Origin: Desulfomonile tiedjei
GTDB lineage: Bacteria; Desulfobacterota; Desulfomonilia; Desulfomonilales; Desulfomonilaceae
Direction of reading: 5' to 3'
Length of the DNA stretch: 64,000 nucleotides
Assembly: GCA_016212925.1 (NCBI GenBank)
Contig: JACRDF010000015.1
Span: 186,001-250,000 of the forward strand
Of this stretch, positions 41,685-49,969 are shown one piece after another. Position numbers and translations under genes: made by a program. How positions within the stretch are numbered: the stretch's first letter is position 1; every line of letters starts with the position of its first letter. The notes below the pieces were generated by a model. That model did no database searches and was not told the DNA's origin. It was given only the letters and a program-made list of their open reading frames with translations.

Positions 41685-43409
41685 ATGGAAGAATTCACCA
41701 AAAATAAGCTGTTTATCGAATACCTGAAAAAGCTGTTCGAGCAGGCAGGAGCAAAGGCTTTCTTTGCCATTGCAGTGTTGATCGCTGTGGGACTTACCCA
41801 AGGGGTCGGTTTGCTGATGCTGATCCCTTTTTTGCAATTGATCGGCATTGGTGATGCGACGCCTACCGGAATTGTCTCGATGATAGGACAAGCATGGAGT
41901 TATACAGGGCTTCCATTGAACCTGCCGGCCGTGCTGATAGTCTATGTCGGAATAGTTTCCCTGTATGCCGTGATACAACGGTGGTCCACCATACTCAATT
42001 CAAAGCTCTCTCACGCATTCACGCGCAAACTGCGTGACGATCTGTTCAAGGCAATGGCCCGAGTTCAATGGCTGCGTTTCATTCAGATGAGGCAATCGGA
42101 AATCAACCATGTCATGACATCGAACCTCACCACCGTAGACAACGGGACCTACGGTCTTTTCGCACTTATCAGCAGCGTCTTTGTCGTCCTGGTTCATATC
42201 GGAATAGCCATGATGTTGTCCTTTCCTCTAACGTGCGTAGCGATGGCAAGTTCCGGCGTCCTGCTCGTGATACTCAGGCCGCTGAATCGCCGCTCCTATT
42301 CGCTCGGCGAGGAATGGCGCCAGACCATGGCCTCATTATTCGGCGTCTTGATGGACCATTTGGCCGGGATGAAGGTGGCCAAAAGCTTCGGGGCCGAGGA
42401 TCGGCATGTCCGGAGTTTCTGCTCATTGAGTGGCAACCTGGAGCAACAGGCCAATCGGTACGCGGGAATCCTCTCCTCCACGTCAATGTATTACGAAATT
42501 GGCGGAGTCTTTGTGGTGAGTGTGTTCTTCTTCGTCGGAGTGCAAGTTCTGCACATCCCCGCGGCCCGACTGCTGATCATGGTTTTTCTTTTTGCGAGCC
42601 TTGTGCCCCAATTCTCCTGGATGCAGCGGACATGGCAAGGGATCTTGAATATGCTGCCCGCTTACAGGGCGGTGTTGGAAATGGCCGACAGGTTCCGCTC
42701 CGCGGAGGAACCGTTGGCGCACGGTCAGGTTAACCCGATCGAGCTTCAGAGCGGGGTGGAATTTCGTGACGTTTCCTTCAGGTATGACAAGGCAGACGGG
42801 AATTTCGTGCTGAAAGACGTTGATTTGACTCTTCATGCTTTGAAAACCACGGTCATTCTCGGGCCGTCCGGTGGAGGCAAAAGCACCTTCGCAGACCTGT
42901 TGATAGGCTTGCTGACCCCGGATTTGGGGGAGGTGCTAATTGACGGCAAGAGGCTGGAAGGAAACGTTCTGCATTCCTGGCGCAAATCGGTCGGTTACGT
43001 TCCGCAGGAAAGCCTGTTGTTCCACGAGACCTTACAGGAAAACATGCGTTGGGCTTCGCCAGGAAGCTCCGAGGCAGACATCTGGGAGGCCCTGCGACTA
43101 GCCGCGGCCGAGGACTTTGTCAGAGCATTGCCCGAGGGGCTGAACACAATCCTTGGAGACCGCGGGGTAAGGCTCTCAGGCGGTCAGCGGCAGAGAGTCG
43201 CTCTGGCAAGGGCTCTGTTGCGCAAGCCCACTTTGCTCCTGCTGGACGAAGCCACGAGCAACCTGGACGCGGAAAACGAGCAGCGCATCATACAGGCTCT
43301 GCAAGAACTCCGAGGCACAATGACCGTGGTATTCATCTCGCACCGCCAATCCGCGGTTCAATGCGCCGACAGAGTTGTGGTGATCGAAGGCGGGCGGGTC
43401 GGAGAGTAG
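41685..43409 (+). CDS. ABC transporter, fused permease/ATP-binding (MsbA-like exporter)
   Basis: About 574 residues from the ATG at 41685. Residues 1-320 are a six-helix exporter domain (with IGLTQGVGLLMLIPFLQLIG-like helices and a long cytoplasmic loop KSFGAEDRHVRSFCS). Residues about 345-574 form the ATPase: Walker A GPSGGGKST, signature LSGGQRQRVALARALL, Walker B LLLLDEATSNLD and switch FISHRQSA. It would export lipids, peptides or drugs as a homodimer. No accessory gene or peptidase C39 domain is present. The palindromic repeat just after the stop may serve as terminator. Confidence 0.93.
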   Translation: MEEFTKNKLFIEYLKKLFEQAGAKAFFAIAVLIAVGLTQGVGLLMLIPFLQLIGIGDATPTGIVSMIGQAWSYTGLPLNLPAVLIVYVGIVSLYAVIQRWSTILNSKLSHAFTRKLRDDLFKAMARVQWLRFIQMRQSEINHVMTSNLTTVDNGTYGLFALISSVFVVLVHIGIAMMLSFPLTCVAMASSGVLLVILRPLNRRSYSLGEEWRQTMASLFGVLMDHLAGMKVAKSFGAEDRHVRSFCSLSGNLEQQANRYAGILSSTSMYYEIGGVFVVSVFFFVGVQVLHIPAARLLIMVFLFASLVPQFSWMQRTWQGILNMLPAYRAVLEMADRFRSAEEPLAHGQVNPIELQSGVEFRDVSFRYDKADGNFVLKDVDLTLHALKTTVILGPSGGGKSTFADLLIGLLTPDLGEVLIDGKRLEGNVLHSWRKSVGYVPQESLLFHETLQENMRWASPGSSEADIWEALRLAAAEDFVRALPEGLNTILGDRGVRLSGGQRQRVALARALLRKPTLLLLDEATSNLDAENEQRIIQALQELRGTMTVVFISHRQSAVQCADRVVVIEGGRVGE

Positions 43410-43417
43410 AAACTTCC

Positions 43418-43475
43418 GGGGAGGCCCTTTTTGCAAAAAGGGCCTCCCCAAACCCTTCCCCAAAAACTCCTGTGA
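43418..43475. repeat. Palindromic repeat, copy B
   Basis: The 32 bases 43418-43449 form a perfect palindrome centred on TTTTTGCAAAAA, identical in core to 34035-34066. Here the flank CCCTTCCCCAAAAACTCCTG follows it, so the whole unit is in the opposite orientation. It starts nine bases after the ABC exporter stop. Confidence 0.85.
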
Positions 43476-43614
43476 TCTTGCATCATTGTCGCCAGTGCCG
43501 ACAATGATGCGGTGCAGATTAGTCCAATGTCTCCTTCACCTACGAGGTTTTGAAACCGCTTCTGGTGTATGGCAGCAGGCGGTACGTCGGAACTGGAGTT
43601 TTACATGGAAATAT

Positions 43615-43815
43615 GTGTTGGCGAGAAGTAAGCTCAAGGAATTGATGAAAGAGGCACTGATGGAGGTGTTGGAGGATCGTAAGGACGTGATCTACGACAT
43701 CCAGTCGGGGGTGATAGAAGATCGGGCATTAGTTAGCGCCATCAAGGAAGGAGAGGCGACTAAATCGATCGATAAGCAAGAGATTCTCGACATTCTCCAA
43801 GGCGGACAGGCATGA
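43615..43815 (+). CDS. Type II antitoxin-like protein
   Basis: About 66 residues if translation begins at the GTG at 43615. Helical, acidic and basic mixed: KLKELMKEALMEVLEDRKDV, followed by an acidic tail ending KQEILDILQGGQA. The stop overlaps the next ATG as ATGA, the usual antitoxin-toxin arrangement. The exact start is uncertain; the frame is open further upstream to 43486, but that part looks non-coding. Confidence 0.7.
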   Translation: MLARSKLKELMKEALMEVLEDRKDVIYDIQSGVIEDRALVSAIKEGEATKSIDKQEILDILQGGQA

Positions 43816-44077
43816 AGGTCGAATTCAGGGCCGTTTCGCGAAAGACGTGAAACGAGTCAAAGATAAGGAGATTTTGCGCCAAGCTCTTGAAATAATTGAG
43901 GCCATAGAATCGGCCCCGTCTCTTTCGGATATACCCAATCTCAAGAAGCTCAGTGTAGAAGGTCGCTATTTCCGAGAAAGGGTCGGTGACCACAGGATAG
44001 GCTTGGCGATAGATGGTGGTACCGTCACTTTTGTGAGGGTTCTGAATCGCCGTGACATCTACAGATATTTCCCGTAG
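43812..44077 (+). pseudogene. RelE/ParE-family toxin with an apparent frameshift
   Basis: Starting at the ATG at 43812, the frame reads MKVEFRA and hits TGA at 43848-43850. Adding one base in the GGG run near 43828-43831 restores MKVEFRGRFAKDVKRV and joins it to the long open frame 43847-44077 (KRVKDKEILRQALEIIEAIE to LNRRDIYRYFP). The restored protein of about 88 residues has the RelE pattern, including the LKGRYFRERVGDHRIGL-like and FVRVLNRRDIY segments. Either the toxin is inactivated, or the base is a sequencing error, or an internal GTG at 43847 yields a shortened product. Confidence 0.75.
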
Positions 44078-44181
44078 GCGATTGGGACAGATGCTAATGG
44101 CCGACTGAATGTTGGGTACCACTGTCGGCTTTTCCAGCAGTGGGCTCCTGTCCTCGTATGTTTCTTCAAAACAGCTATAAT

Positions 44182-44406
44182 TATAGCAAGTGTAAAAAAT
44201 AATGTCCGCCAACGCCATCTGGTGAGCTCTCGGTCACCGTCACGGTCGGCGGGCACGGCCCGCCCTACGAATTTGCGACGCGCCTCCTGTAGGGCGGGCC
44301 GTGCCCGCCGTCTCATGAATGACGATTGCCAAAAGCGCTTCAGATAGCCGCAGCCTTTCTCAATGCCACACCACCGATTCGGTCAGAAATTTTGGCAATT
44401 GCTATC
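44182..44406. repeat. MITE-like element with long internal inverted repeat
   Basis: About 225 bases. The right end ATTTTGGCAATTGCTAT matches the right end of the element at 55007-55230 (ATTTTGGCAACTGCTAT), and the left end TATAGCAAGTG...AATGTCCG matches that element's left end (AATGTCCG). Inside, GACGGTCGGCGGGCACGGCC (from about 44240) pairs with its complement ending near 44311, a stem of roughly 25 base pairs. Non-coding. Confidence 0.6.
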
Positions 44407-44414
44407 AGGTGACC

Positions 44415-44690
44415 ATGCTGGTGTGGACGGCGTTCGGAACTCATGCCATCAGGCCACTTAGGGTTAAGACATTGCGTCCCGTAGCGATTTTTCTGGGCTG
44501 GCTTTTCGTGATTCTGGCAGGGGTACTCATTTTTCTCGGGATATCAAGCTGGCCCCCTGGCGGCCTCATGTTTGCTTTGCCCTTCGTATTCCTCCCTCCG
44601 GGAATATTCTTGGCCTTTATCGGAGGAACACTCGTCTGGTGGGGACGGCGTCCGGCGCGAGCTGATACGCGACGTGCCAATGAACCATGA
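44415..44690 (+). CDS. Small two-helix membrane protein (uncertain)
   Basis: About 91 residues from the ATG at 44415. Two hydrophobic helices (VAIFLGWLFVILAGVLIFLG and the ALPFVFLPPGIFLAFIGGTLVWW region) are joined by a short Pro/Gly loop, with a basic C-terminal tail (RRPARADTRR). It begins right after the end of the repeat element, so its promoter region may be part of the repeat. No family recognised. Confidence 0.45.
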   Translation: MLVWTAFGTHAIRPLRVKTLRPVAIFLGWLFVILAGVLIFLGISSWPPGGLMFALPFVFLPPGIFLAFIGGTLVWWGRRPARADTRRANEP

Positions 44691-44793
44691 GGTGGTTACT
44701 TAAGATACCTGATTAGTGCATTAACGAGAAGGAACTGTAACTGTCTTTGGAATGCTTATGGGGCACCTAGCCTCGTGGAATAGGTAAACCGTT

Positions 44794-45183
44794 CTAGACA
44801 TCCACTTTGAACCCGAGATCAACCTCCGACGCGGGAATGCCGCCGCGGATTCCCCAGTTCTCACGCTCGGTCTCCCGCAGGGTAATTCTAATGTGGTCCG
44901 CCGGGATTTCGAACTTGGCCAGGTTTCGGACGATTGCCTGATACAGCGCCCTTTTCGCAGCTAGAGAGCGGCCCGAGAAAAGGTCGATACTGATCAAGGT
45001 GAATTGATCCGACTTTCCATCGGGAACCGAGAAACGGTGCGGCTCGTGAACGAGAAGACGAACGGCTCTGTCTCCGAGGGGAATTTTCAGGGCCTCTACC
45101 ATCGCTTCATGGACGGCCTCGATTATCCCCTCCTCCTCGTTTCGAGAGTATCGGTGCAAGACTTCAATAGTGGTGCTTGGCAT
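44794..45183 (-). CDS. Tautomerase-superfamily protein
   Basis: 129 residues starting MPSTTIEVLHRYS, so Pro2 (catalytic base after Met removal) is present. The beta-alpha-beta repeats with SLAAKRALYQAIVRNLAKFE and VHEPHRFSVP fit the 4-oxalocrotonate tautomerase/MIF superfamily. The substrate is unknown. It lies close to two VOC-fold genes on the same strand, forming a small enzyme cluster. Confidence 0.85.
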   Translation of the reverse strand: MPSTTIEVLHRYSRNEEEGIIEAVHEAMVEALKIPLGDRAVRLLVHEPHRFSVPDGKSDQFTLISIDLFSGRSLAAKRALYQAIVRNLAKFEIPADHIRITLRETERENWGIRGGIPASEVDLGFKVDV

Positions 45184-45258
45184 AGGTTCTCCCCTTGTCC
45201 CTCCAGCCTATTTGTCTTTTGCCACCGCAGGTGGTCGCGTTTCGCTCTCTGGCCCTGA

Positions 45259-45681
45259 CTATTCCAGCGGCGACTTGCCCTCGCCGCGGAGCCAGGGCGT
45301 GTGCGATATCCCTACCAGTAGGCCTTCCGGTCCTAGCAGCCGGGTTACGGTCTGGCCCCAGGGTTCCGTCCGGGCGAAGACGAGCAGTTTGTAGCCTTTG
45401 GCCTGCAATTCTGCAGTTGCCTCGTTGATGTCCTCCACGTCGAATTCGAGCCATCCTTGCGGCACAGGAAATTCTTCGGGCCATGTGTCCGTGCCGAAGC
45501 ACGACTGGGCAGCCTCGGCAAGCGGCCACAGAGCGAATTCTTTCACACCGTCGATGTCTGAAGAGTGGAGATACGATCCATCGGCCTTTAGCGGCAATCC
45601 GAGTATGTATGCGTAAAACTCCCGACCCGCCGTCACGTCGGGAACGATGGGGCCAAAACCGGCTACAAATAAGACTTTCAT
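45259..45681 (-). CDS. VOC (glyoxalase/bleomycin resistance) family protein
   Basis: About 140 residues from the second ATG (45681). VOC modules FGPIVPDVTAGREFYAYILG and WLEFDVEDINEATAELQAKG are evident. Metal ligands are not clear: the usual first-module His/Glu is replaced by Pro/Asp in GPIVPDV. Function unknown; such proteins act in detoxification or ring-cleavage. Confidence 0.82.
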   Translation of the reverse strand: MKVLFVAGFGPIVPDVTAGREFYAYILGLPLKADGSYLHSSDIDGVKEFALWPLAEAAQSCFGTDTWPEEFPVPQGWLEFDVEDINEATAELQAKGYKLLVFARTEPWGQTVTRLLGPEGLLVGISHTPWLRGEGKSPLE

Positions 45682-45764
45682 CAAAGTCCTCCATCAATTG
45701 GGATGCCGGACGAAATTCGCGTTTCGACATGTCCTGTAACCGGTCTGACCCAGGTTTTCAACTG

Positions 45765-46208
45765 TTACTTGCACTCCGGTTGGGCTTCCTTCGCACGCCT
45801 TGCAAGCTCTTCGGGTACAACGTCCTCAACGTGCGTGGCTATCCACCACTTGTTTCCAGCCGGATCTGTGACACCGGCGGCCCGGTCACCCCAAAACTGA
45901 TCCTTGGGCTCTTCCATGGACTCCGCGCCCGCATCCAGCGCGGCTCGATACGTAGCATCAACGTCCGCCACGTAAAGATAGAGCATGCACGGTATTGGAG
46001 GAAACTCTTTCATGGCTTCTCCCAGCATCACAATTGAGTCGCCGATCGTGATCTCCGCGTGCATAACACTGCCGTCAGGGTGATCCATTCTGAAAAGCTC
46101 AGTTGCTCCAAAAGCGGTCTTAAGGAAGTCGATCAGTCCTGACGCACCTTTGACGACCAAGAAGGGTGTAATGGAACGAAAGCCTTCCGGTATTGGCTTC
46201 ACTGACAT
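45765..46208 (-). CDS. PhnB-like VOC family protein
   Basis: 147 residues. Typical PhnB-like layout: RSITPFLVVKGASGLIDFLK, HAEITIGDSIVMLGE, LYLYVADVDATYRAALDAGA and the DPAGNKWWIATHVEDV ending. VOC-fold protein without an established reaction. It is the first gene of the three-gene minus-strand cluster with the other VOC protein and the tautomerase. Confidence 0.88.
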   Translation of the reverse strand: MSVKPIPEGFRSITPFLVVKGASGLIDFLKTAFGATELFRMDHPDGSVMHAEITIGDSIVMLGEAMKEFPPIPCMLYLYVADVDATYRAALDAGAESMEEPKDQFWGDRAAGVTDPAGNKWWIATHVEDVVPEELARRAKEAQPECK

Positions 46209-46276
46209 GTCAATAGCTCCTTTTTGCCGGACCGTTTGTAACGGTCATGGAAACGGATTCCGATTTGGTGATCACG

Positions 46277-46612
46277 TCATTCCGGCGCCCGCGTCTGCTC
46301 TTTCGCCTTCAGGCACGAGCAGACAAACTGCCCTACGACCCAAACTCCGAGCACGAATGTCCCGAGGGAAAAAATACCTAAAGAGAAAACGCCTGCCGAG
46401 AAGACACCCACGGAAAAGAGGCCCGCAGAAAAGATACCCACGGAGAAAAGCCCCGCGGAAAGCACACCGGCGCTAAACAGGCCCGCAGATAGCCACCCCG
46501 AAGCGGACAAACCGGGAGGGCTGGAATTAGGAATTGGCGGACCAATCAAGCCTATCAGCAGCAAGACTACTACTGCCGTCCAGATGATGTAATGAGCCGT
46601 GCGATGAGTCAT
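46277..46612 (-). CDS. Membrane protein with eleven hydrophobic pentapeptide units
   Basis: 111 residues. An N-terminal hydrophobic helix (about 9-24, IIWTAVVVLLLIGLIG) is followed from residue 40 to 94 by eleven uninterrupted five-residue units ending in Gly: WLSAG, LFSAG, VLSAG, LFSVG, IFSAG, LFSVG, VFSAG, VFSLG, IFSLG, TFVLG, VWVVG. The period resembles pentapeptide-repeat beta-helices but with hydrophobic first and second positions, Ser at the third and Gly at the fifth. The C-terminus has a CSC motif and a basic tail. It could form a membrane-embedded or lipid-facing solenoid. Function unknown. Confidence 0.75.
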   Translation of the reverse strand: MTHRTAHYIIWTAVVVLLLIGLIGPPIPNSSPPGLSASGWLSAGLFSAGVLSAGLFSVGIFSAGLFSVGVFSAGVFSLGIFSLGTFVLGVWVVGQFVCSCLKAKEQTRAPE

Positions 46613-46964
46613 AGAATCACCTCCGCCAGCACAATTGAATCCTTAGCCGGTTCAATCACCGGGCGCATCCTGTGGAGGGCATATGCATGCCCTTAATTCG
46701 TTCCTGCAAGATGGCCCGGCCGTAATTATCCGACCTCTATCAACTCATAAAGGTAGACTGCCTATGGCTGGACAAAGTTTCGTCAGTTTCCGATGAAGAC
46801 ACGTAGCACGCATCATAGCGCGGGTGAAAAGCGTTGACTGATCGGGCTCAGAATGCTAATTTTCTAATGTAATAGTTTATTTTCACGTGAGGATTTTCTT
46901 CGATAGGCCTATCCGTCCGGCCACCCAAATAGACCCAGGATCTTACCAAAAGGCGGCGTATAGT
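46613..46964. other. Divergent intergenic region
   Basis: About 350 bases between the pentapeptide protein (-) and the deacetylase gene (+). It should hold both promoters. I see an A/T-rich stretch around 46855-46880 but no clear promoter pair, repeat or RNA gene. Confidence 0.3.
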
Positions 46965-48029
46965 ATGAAACCCACAGGCATTGTCAGGGATACGATCTAC
47001 TTGAAGCACGACATGGGAGCCTTTCATCCGGAGTGCCCCGAACGACTTGAAGTTATTTACCAAATGATAGACGGGATGGAGCCTCGCCTCAATTTGGATG
47101 AGATACCTATTCGGCAGGCGGCCATGGAGGAGATCGAAACCAACCACGATCCAAGGTACGTCAGCACCATCGCTGCCACAGCCGGTCGCGCAAATACTTT
47201 TCTGGACCCGGACACCTCGGCTTGCGAATACTCTTGGGAAGCCGCGGCTCGTGCAGTGGGAGGATTGTTTAACCTTATCGACGCGGTGACGGAGGGTAAG
47301 GTTCGGAACGGCTTCGCACTGGTCAGACCGCCGGGACATCATGCGGAGCGTCGCCGAGCGATGGGGTTCTGCCTTTTCAACAACGTGGCTCTAGCCGCTC
47401 GGTACGCCATGAATCGACATGGACTGACACGAATAGCCATCGTGGATTGGGACATTCACCACGGGAACGGGACCCAGGATTCCTTTTATGAGGACCCCCG
47501 AGTGCTGTTCGTTTCCACCCACCAATTTCCGCATTATCCAGGGACAGGAGGAATCAGAGAGGTCGGATATGGACCTGGAGAGGGGTACACAATCAACGTG
47601 CCTATGGCGGCAGGGGCCGGCGATGCGGAATACCTGACGGTGTTTCACACTCTGGTGGCCCCGGTGCTGCGTGCGTACCGGCCGGAACTTATCCTTGTCT
47701 CCGCGGGCTTTGACGCTCACCATGAAGATCCGCTGGGTGGTATGAGTATCACGGATGAAGGGTACGAGCAGATGACTCAGGTCCTCGTGCATCTGGCCGC
47801 GGAGCTTTGTAACGGCCGACTCATCCTGACCCTTGAGGGAGGCTACAACCTCGACGCGCTCAGGAATTCCGTGCAACGGGTCCTTGCCTGCCTCAGCTCT
47901 TATAACCCGGATTCACAACCTGTGCCGTTCGAGCCTCCCTGGCCCCTATTGAACTCCACATTCAAGGCCAGGTTGAAAGACATTTTGGCCATCCAGCGCA
48001 AATACTGGCCGACCCTCCCCCAGTTTTGA
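46965..48029 (+). CDS. Histone deacetylase superfamily protein (acetoin utilisation/APAH-like)
   Basis: About 354 residues from the ATG at 46965. Zn-dependent deacetylase core: RPPGHHAERRRAMGFCLFNN (tandem His), IAIVDWDIHHGNGTQD (Asp/His ligands), SAGFDAHHEDPLGG (third ligand) and LEGGYNLDAL. Bacterial members remove acetyl groups from polyamines, acetyl-lysines or small amides. The GTG/ATG frame upstream to 46887 lacks family sequence. truB follows 105 bases later. Confidence 0.92.
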   Translation: MKPTGIVRDTIYLKHDMGAFHPECPERLEVIYQMIDGMEPRLNLDEIPIRQAAMEEIETNHDPRYVSTIAATAGRANTFLDPDTSACEYSWEAAARAVGGLFNLIDAVTEGKVRNGFALVRPPGHHAERRRAMGFCLFNNVALAARYAMNRHGLTRIAIVDWDIHHGNGTQDSFYEDPRVLFVSTHQFPHYPGTGGIREVGYGPGEGYTINVPMAAGAGDAEYLTVFHTLVAPVLRAYRPELILVSAGFDAHHEDPLGGMSITDEGYEQMTQVLVHLAAELCNGRLILTLEGGYNLDALRNSVQRVLACLSSYNPDSQPVPFEPPWPLLNSTFKARLKDILAIQRKYWPTLPQF

Positions 48030-48134
48030 GATCAATTGCAAGGGAAAGCTTTCTTGTGCAAGAGGGTTTCTCTCCCAATAATTCCCTGGTACGAACCCGG
48101 GCCTGGTGAACAGGTCTGACGAACGGAAATAGAA

Positions 48135-49061
48135 ATGCATGGGATATTACTTATCGACAAGCCTGAAGGTATTACCTCCAACGATGTGCTGCGTATCATC
48201 AAGAGACTGCTGAAACCGGCCAAAGTCGGTCATTCCGGGACGCTCGATCCGGCCGCTTCCGGTTTGATGGTTGTATTGATAGGGGCCGGGACCCGCGCCC
48301 TGGATTACCTCGATGAGAACCGCAAGACATATGCACTCGTGGTGCGGCTTGGAGAAGAAACCGACACCGGCGATCGCGACGGCGTGGCGGTGCGGACAGG
48401 AGACCCTTCCGGATTGAATTTGCAGCGCATTCAGGAAGTCGTGGACAGTTATCGAGGCGTGATGGATCAGATTCCGCCGCATTATTCCGCGATTAAGAAG
48501 AATGGCGTTCCGCTTTACAAGCTGGCACGAAAAGGGGTGTTTCCGGATCTCGCGGCTCGAAAGATTGAAATATTCTCTCTGGTTTTAAAAGACTGGGAAC
48601 TGCCGCTTCTGGCCTTAGACTTGATTTGTTCCAAAGGGACTTATGCTCGTTCCCTCGCACGGGACATCGGCCGTGACCTGGATGTGGGCGGCCGCCTGGA
48701 GTCCCTGCGGCGCATGGCAAGCGGCCCGTTCCGCGTGGAAGACGCCTTGAAGCTTGACGCCATTGCCGACGGAGGCAAGGAAATAATTGCCAAGCATATG
48801 ATAAGCCTGGCTCGAGCTTTGTCCCACATCCCCGATTTGCAGGTAACCATAGCCGAAGTTCGGCGACTGATGCGCGGGACCGACGTGGTCCTGCCGCGAG
48901 CCCGCCTCCCGGTTGCCGAGGATCCGTCGGTGCCTCCGGCAAGACTTTACAAGATCGTGTCCGGAAACGACGGCCTTGTAATTCTGATCCGACCCGAACC
49001 CAAGGGCGCGGAGATCTCTCTGCGACCGGTGAAGGTCTTCAATACTTGGGAGAACAAATGA
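48135..49061 (+). CDS. truB: tRNA pseudouridine(55) synthase
   Basis: 308 residues. Family start MHGILLIDKPEGITSNDVLR, then KVGHSGTLDPAASGL with the catalytic Asp38. Further blocks are PPHYSAIKKNGVPLYKLAR and LICSKGTYARSLARDIG. It makes the universally conserved pseudouridine 55 in the tRNA T-loop. Its usual partners (rbfA, rpsO, infB) are not adjacent here. The stop codon overlaps the first base of the following repeat element. Confidence 0.96.
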   Translation: MHGILLIDKPEGITSNDVLRIIKRLLKPAKVGHSGTLDPAASGLMVVLIGAGTRALDYLDENRKTYALVVRLGEETDTGDRDGVAVRTGDPSGLNLQRIQEVVDSYRGVMDQIPPHYSAIKKNGVPLYKLARKGVFPDLAARKIEIFSLVLKDWELPLLALDLICSKGTYARSLARDIGRDLDVGGRLESLRRMASGPFRVEDALKLDAIADGGKEIIAKHMISLARALSHIPDLQVTIAEVRRLMRGTDVVLPRARLPVAEDPSVPPARLYKIVSGNDGLVILIRPEPKGAEISLRPVKVFNTWENK

Positions 49062-49192
49062 TACCAATGCGCGTTCAAAGAAGTGACATCAGCAATGGCC
49101 GGCAGGGACGCCGGCCGCTACCATAATGCGGTGGCGGTCCCGCGGGACGCGCGATGCCCGCCATCTTCACTTGTACGAAAGCGCATTGGTAT
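49061..49192 (+). repeat. Dispersed ATACCAATGCGC element, copy B
   Basis: 132 bases. The left end ATACCAATGCGCGTTCAAAG and the right end TACGAAAGCGCATTGGTAT are inverted repeats; about 22 of the outer 26 positions pair. Inner GC-rich part: GGCCGGCAGGGACGCCGGCC. It abuts the truB stop exactly. Other copies are at 20260-20390 and 62587-62711. Confidence 0.85.
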
Positions 49193-49245
49193 GAAACGAT
49201 GAGGCCTGCACCTTGGCCCACGGGTTTCAAATTCGTCCCAGGTTT

Positions 49246-49647
49246 TCACAGTTCGTAAGGCATCGTATCCTCTGAATAATCCACATCGTCGGTGGAGAAT
49301 TCAATTACCTGGCAGAATTCCACGGCTTCGAGTTGGTGTGCGCAGTTAGGCAGAACTGTGGCCATGTCACCTTGCCTCATTTCGAGGCTCCCTTTTGCCC
49401 CGGTTTCCAGATCAAAGTAACTGATTCGGCAATGACCTGAAATAACATAGAACATTTCGGTCTTGGACTTGTGATAGTGCCTGCCCCGGATGTTGCCCTC
49501 ACCGGGATGTAGATCGAAGTATACCGGATTGTACACAGGCCCCACTGGATGCAAGATTGCCATCTCCCCGCGCTGTTCGACAATTCTTCTAGGGCTGTCT
49601 TTTTCTGCGCGGGAGGGAAGGAAAGTAAGTCTGATTTTTTCACTCAT
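49246..49647 (-). CDS. Cupin-fold protein
   Basis: 133 residues of a single cupin barrel. Metal-binding motif 1 appears as GRHYHKSKTEMFYVISGHCR, and motif 2 as an ATVLPNCAHQLEAVE segment. Such proteins can be sugar epimerase-like enzymes or sensors. The ribosome site is weak. It is isolated on the minus strand and there is no functional link to neighbours. Confidence 0.85.
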   Translation of the reverse strand: MSEKIRLTFLPSRAEKDSPRRIVEQRGEMAILHPVGPVYNPVYFDLHPGEGNIRGRHYHKSKTEMFYVISGHCRISYFDLETGAKGSLEMRQGDMATVLPNCAHQLEAVEFCQVIEFSTDDVDYSEDTMPYEL

Positions 49648-49710
49648 AAATTCTCGCCATTCTTATATCTGGAGCCTCAACGTGGAATCTGTCGGTAGTG
49701 AAACCCCGTG

Positions 49711-49869
49711 ATACCAGTTCGCTATTATTCTCGTAACATCAAGGATAGCAGCTGTCATTGCGAGGAGCGAAGCGACGAGGCAATCTCTCGCCACTGAGAT
49801 TGCTTCGGGCTCGACGCCCTCGCAATGACAACTTTCGGCAATGTTATATTTTTTATGGCGAATCGGTAT
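49711..49869. repeat. TIR element containing a CATTGCGAGG hairpin
   Basis: The outer ends ATACCAGTTCGCTAT and ATGGCGAATCGGTAT are near inverted repeats (11 of 15). Inside, TGTCATTGCGAGGAGCGAAG and its partner CCTCGCAATGACA form a strong hairpin; this inner type is a widespread intergenic repeat in several bacteria. The ATACC termini link it to the 49061/62587 family. Confidence 0.55.
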
Positions 49870-49889
49870 GACATAACATGCCATGACAT

Positions 49890-49946
49890 GGGAGTTTTTG
49901 GGAAGGGGTCCGGGGAGGGCGTTTTTGCAAAAACGTCCTCCCCGGA
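49890..49946. repeat. Palindromic repeat, copy C
   Basis: GGGAGTTTTTGGGAAGGGG is followed by an imperfect palindrome (49909-49946) centred on TTTTTGCAAAAA, with TCCGGGGAGGGC arms and one G:U position. Same layout as 34012-34069. Confidence 0.75.
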
Positions 49947-49969
49947 AATTTCCTGTATTCTCTGCTCCA

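Noticed and set aside
44240-44311. Large inverted repeat considered as a tRNA or structured RNA gene
   Set aside because: No T-loop, anticodon arm or other conserved RNA feature; it is the interior of a repeat element.
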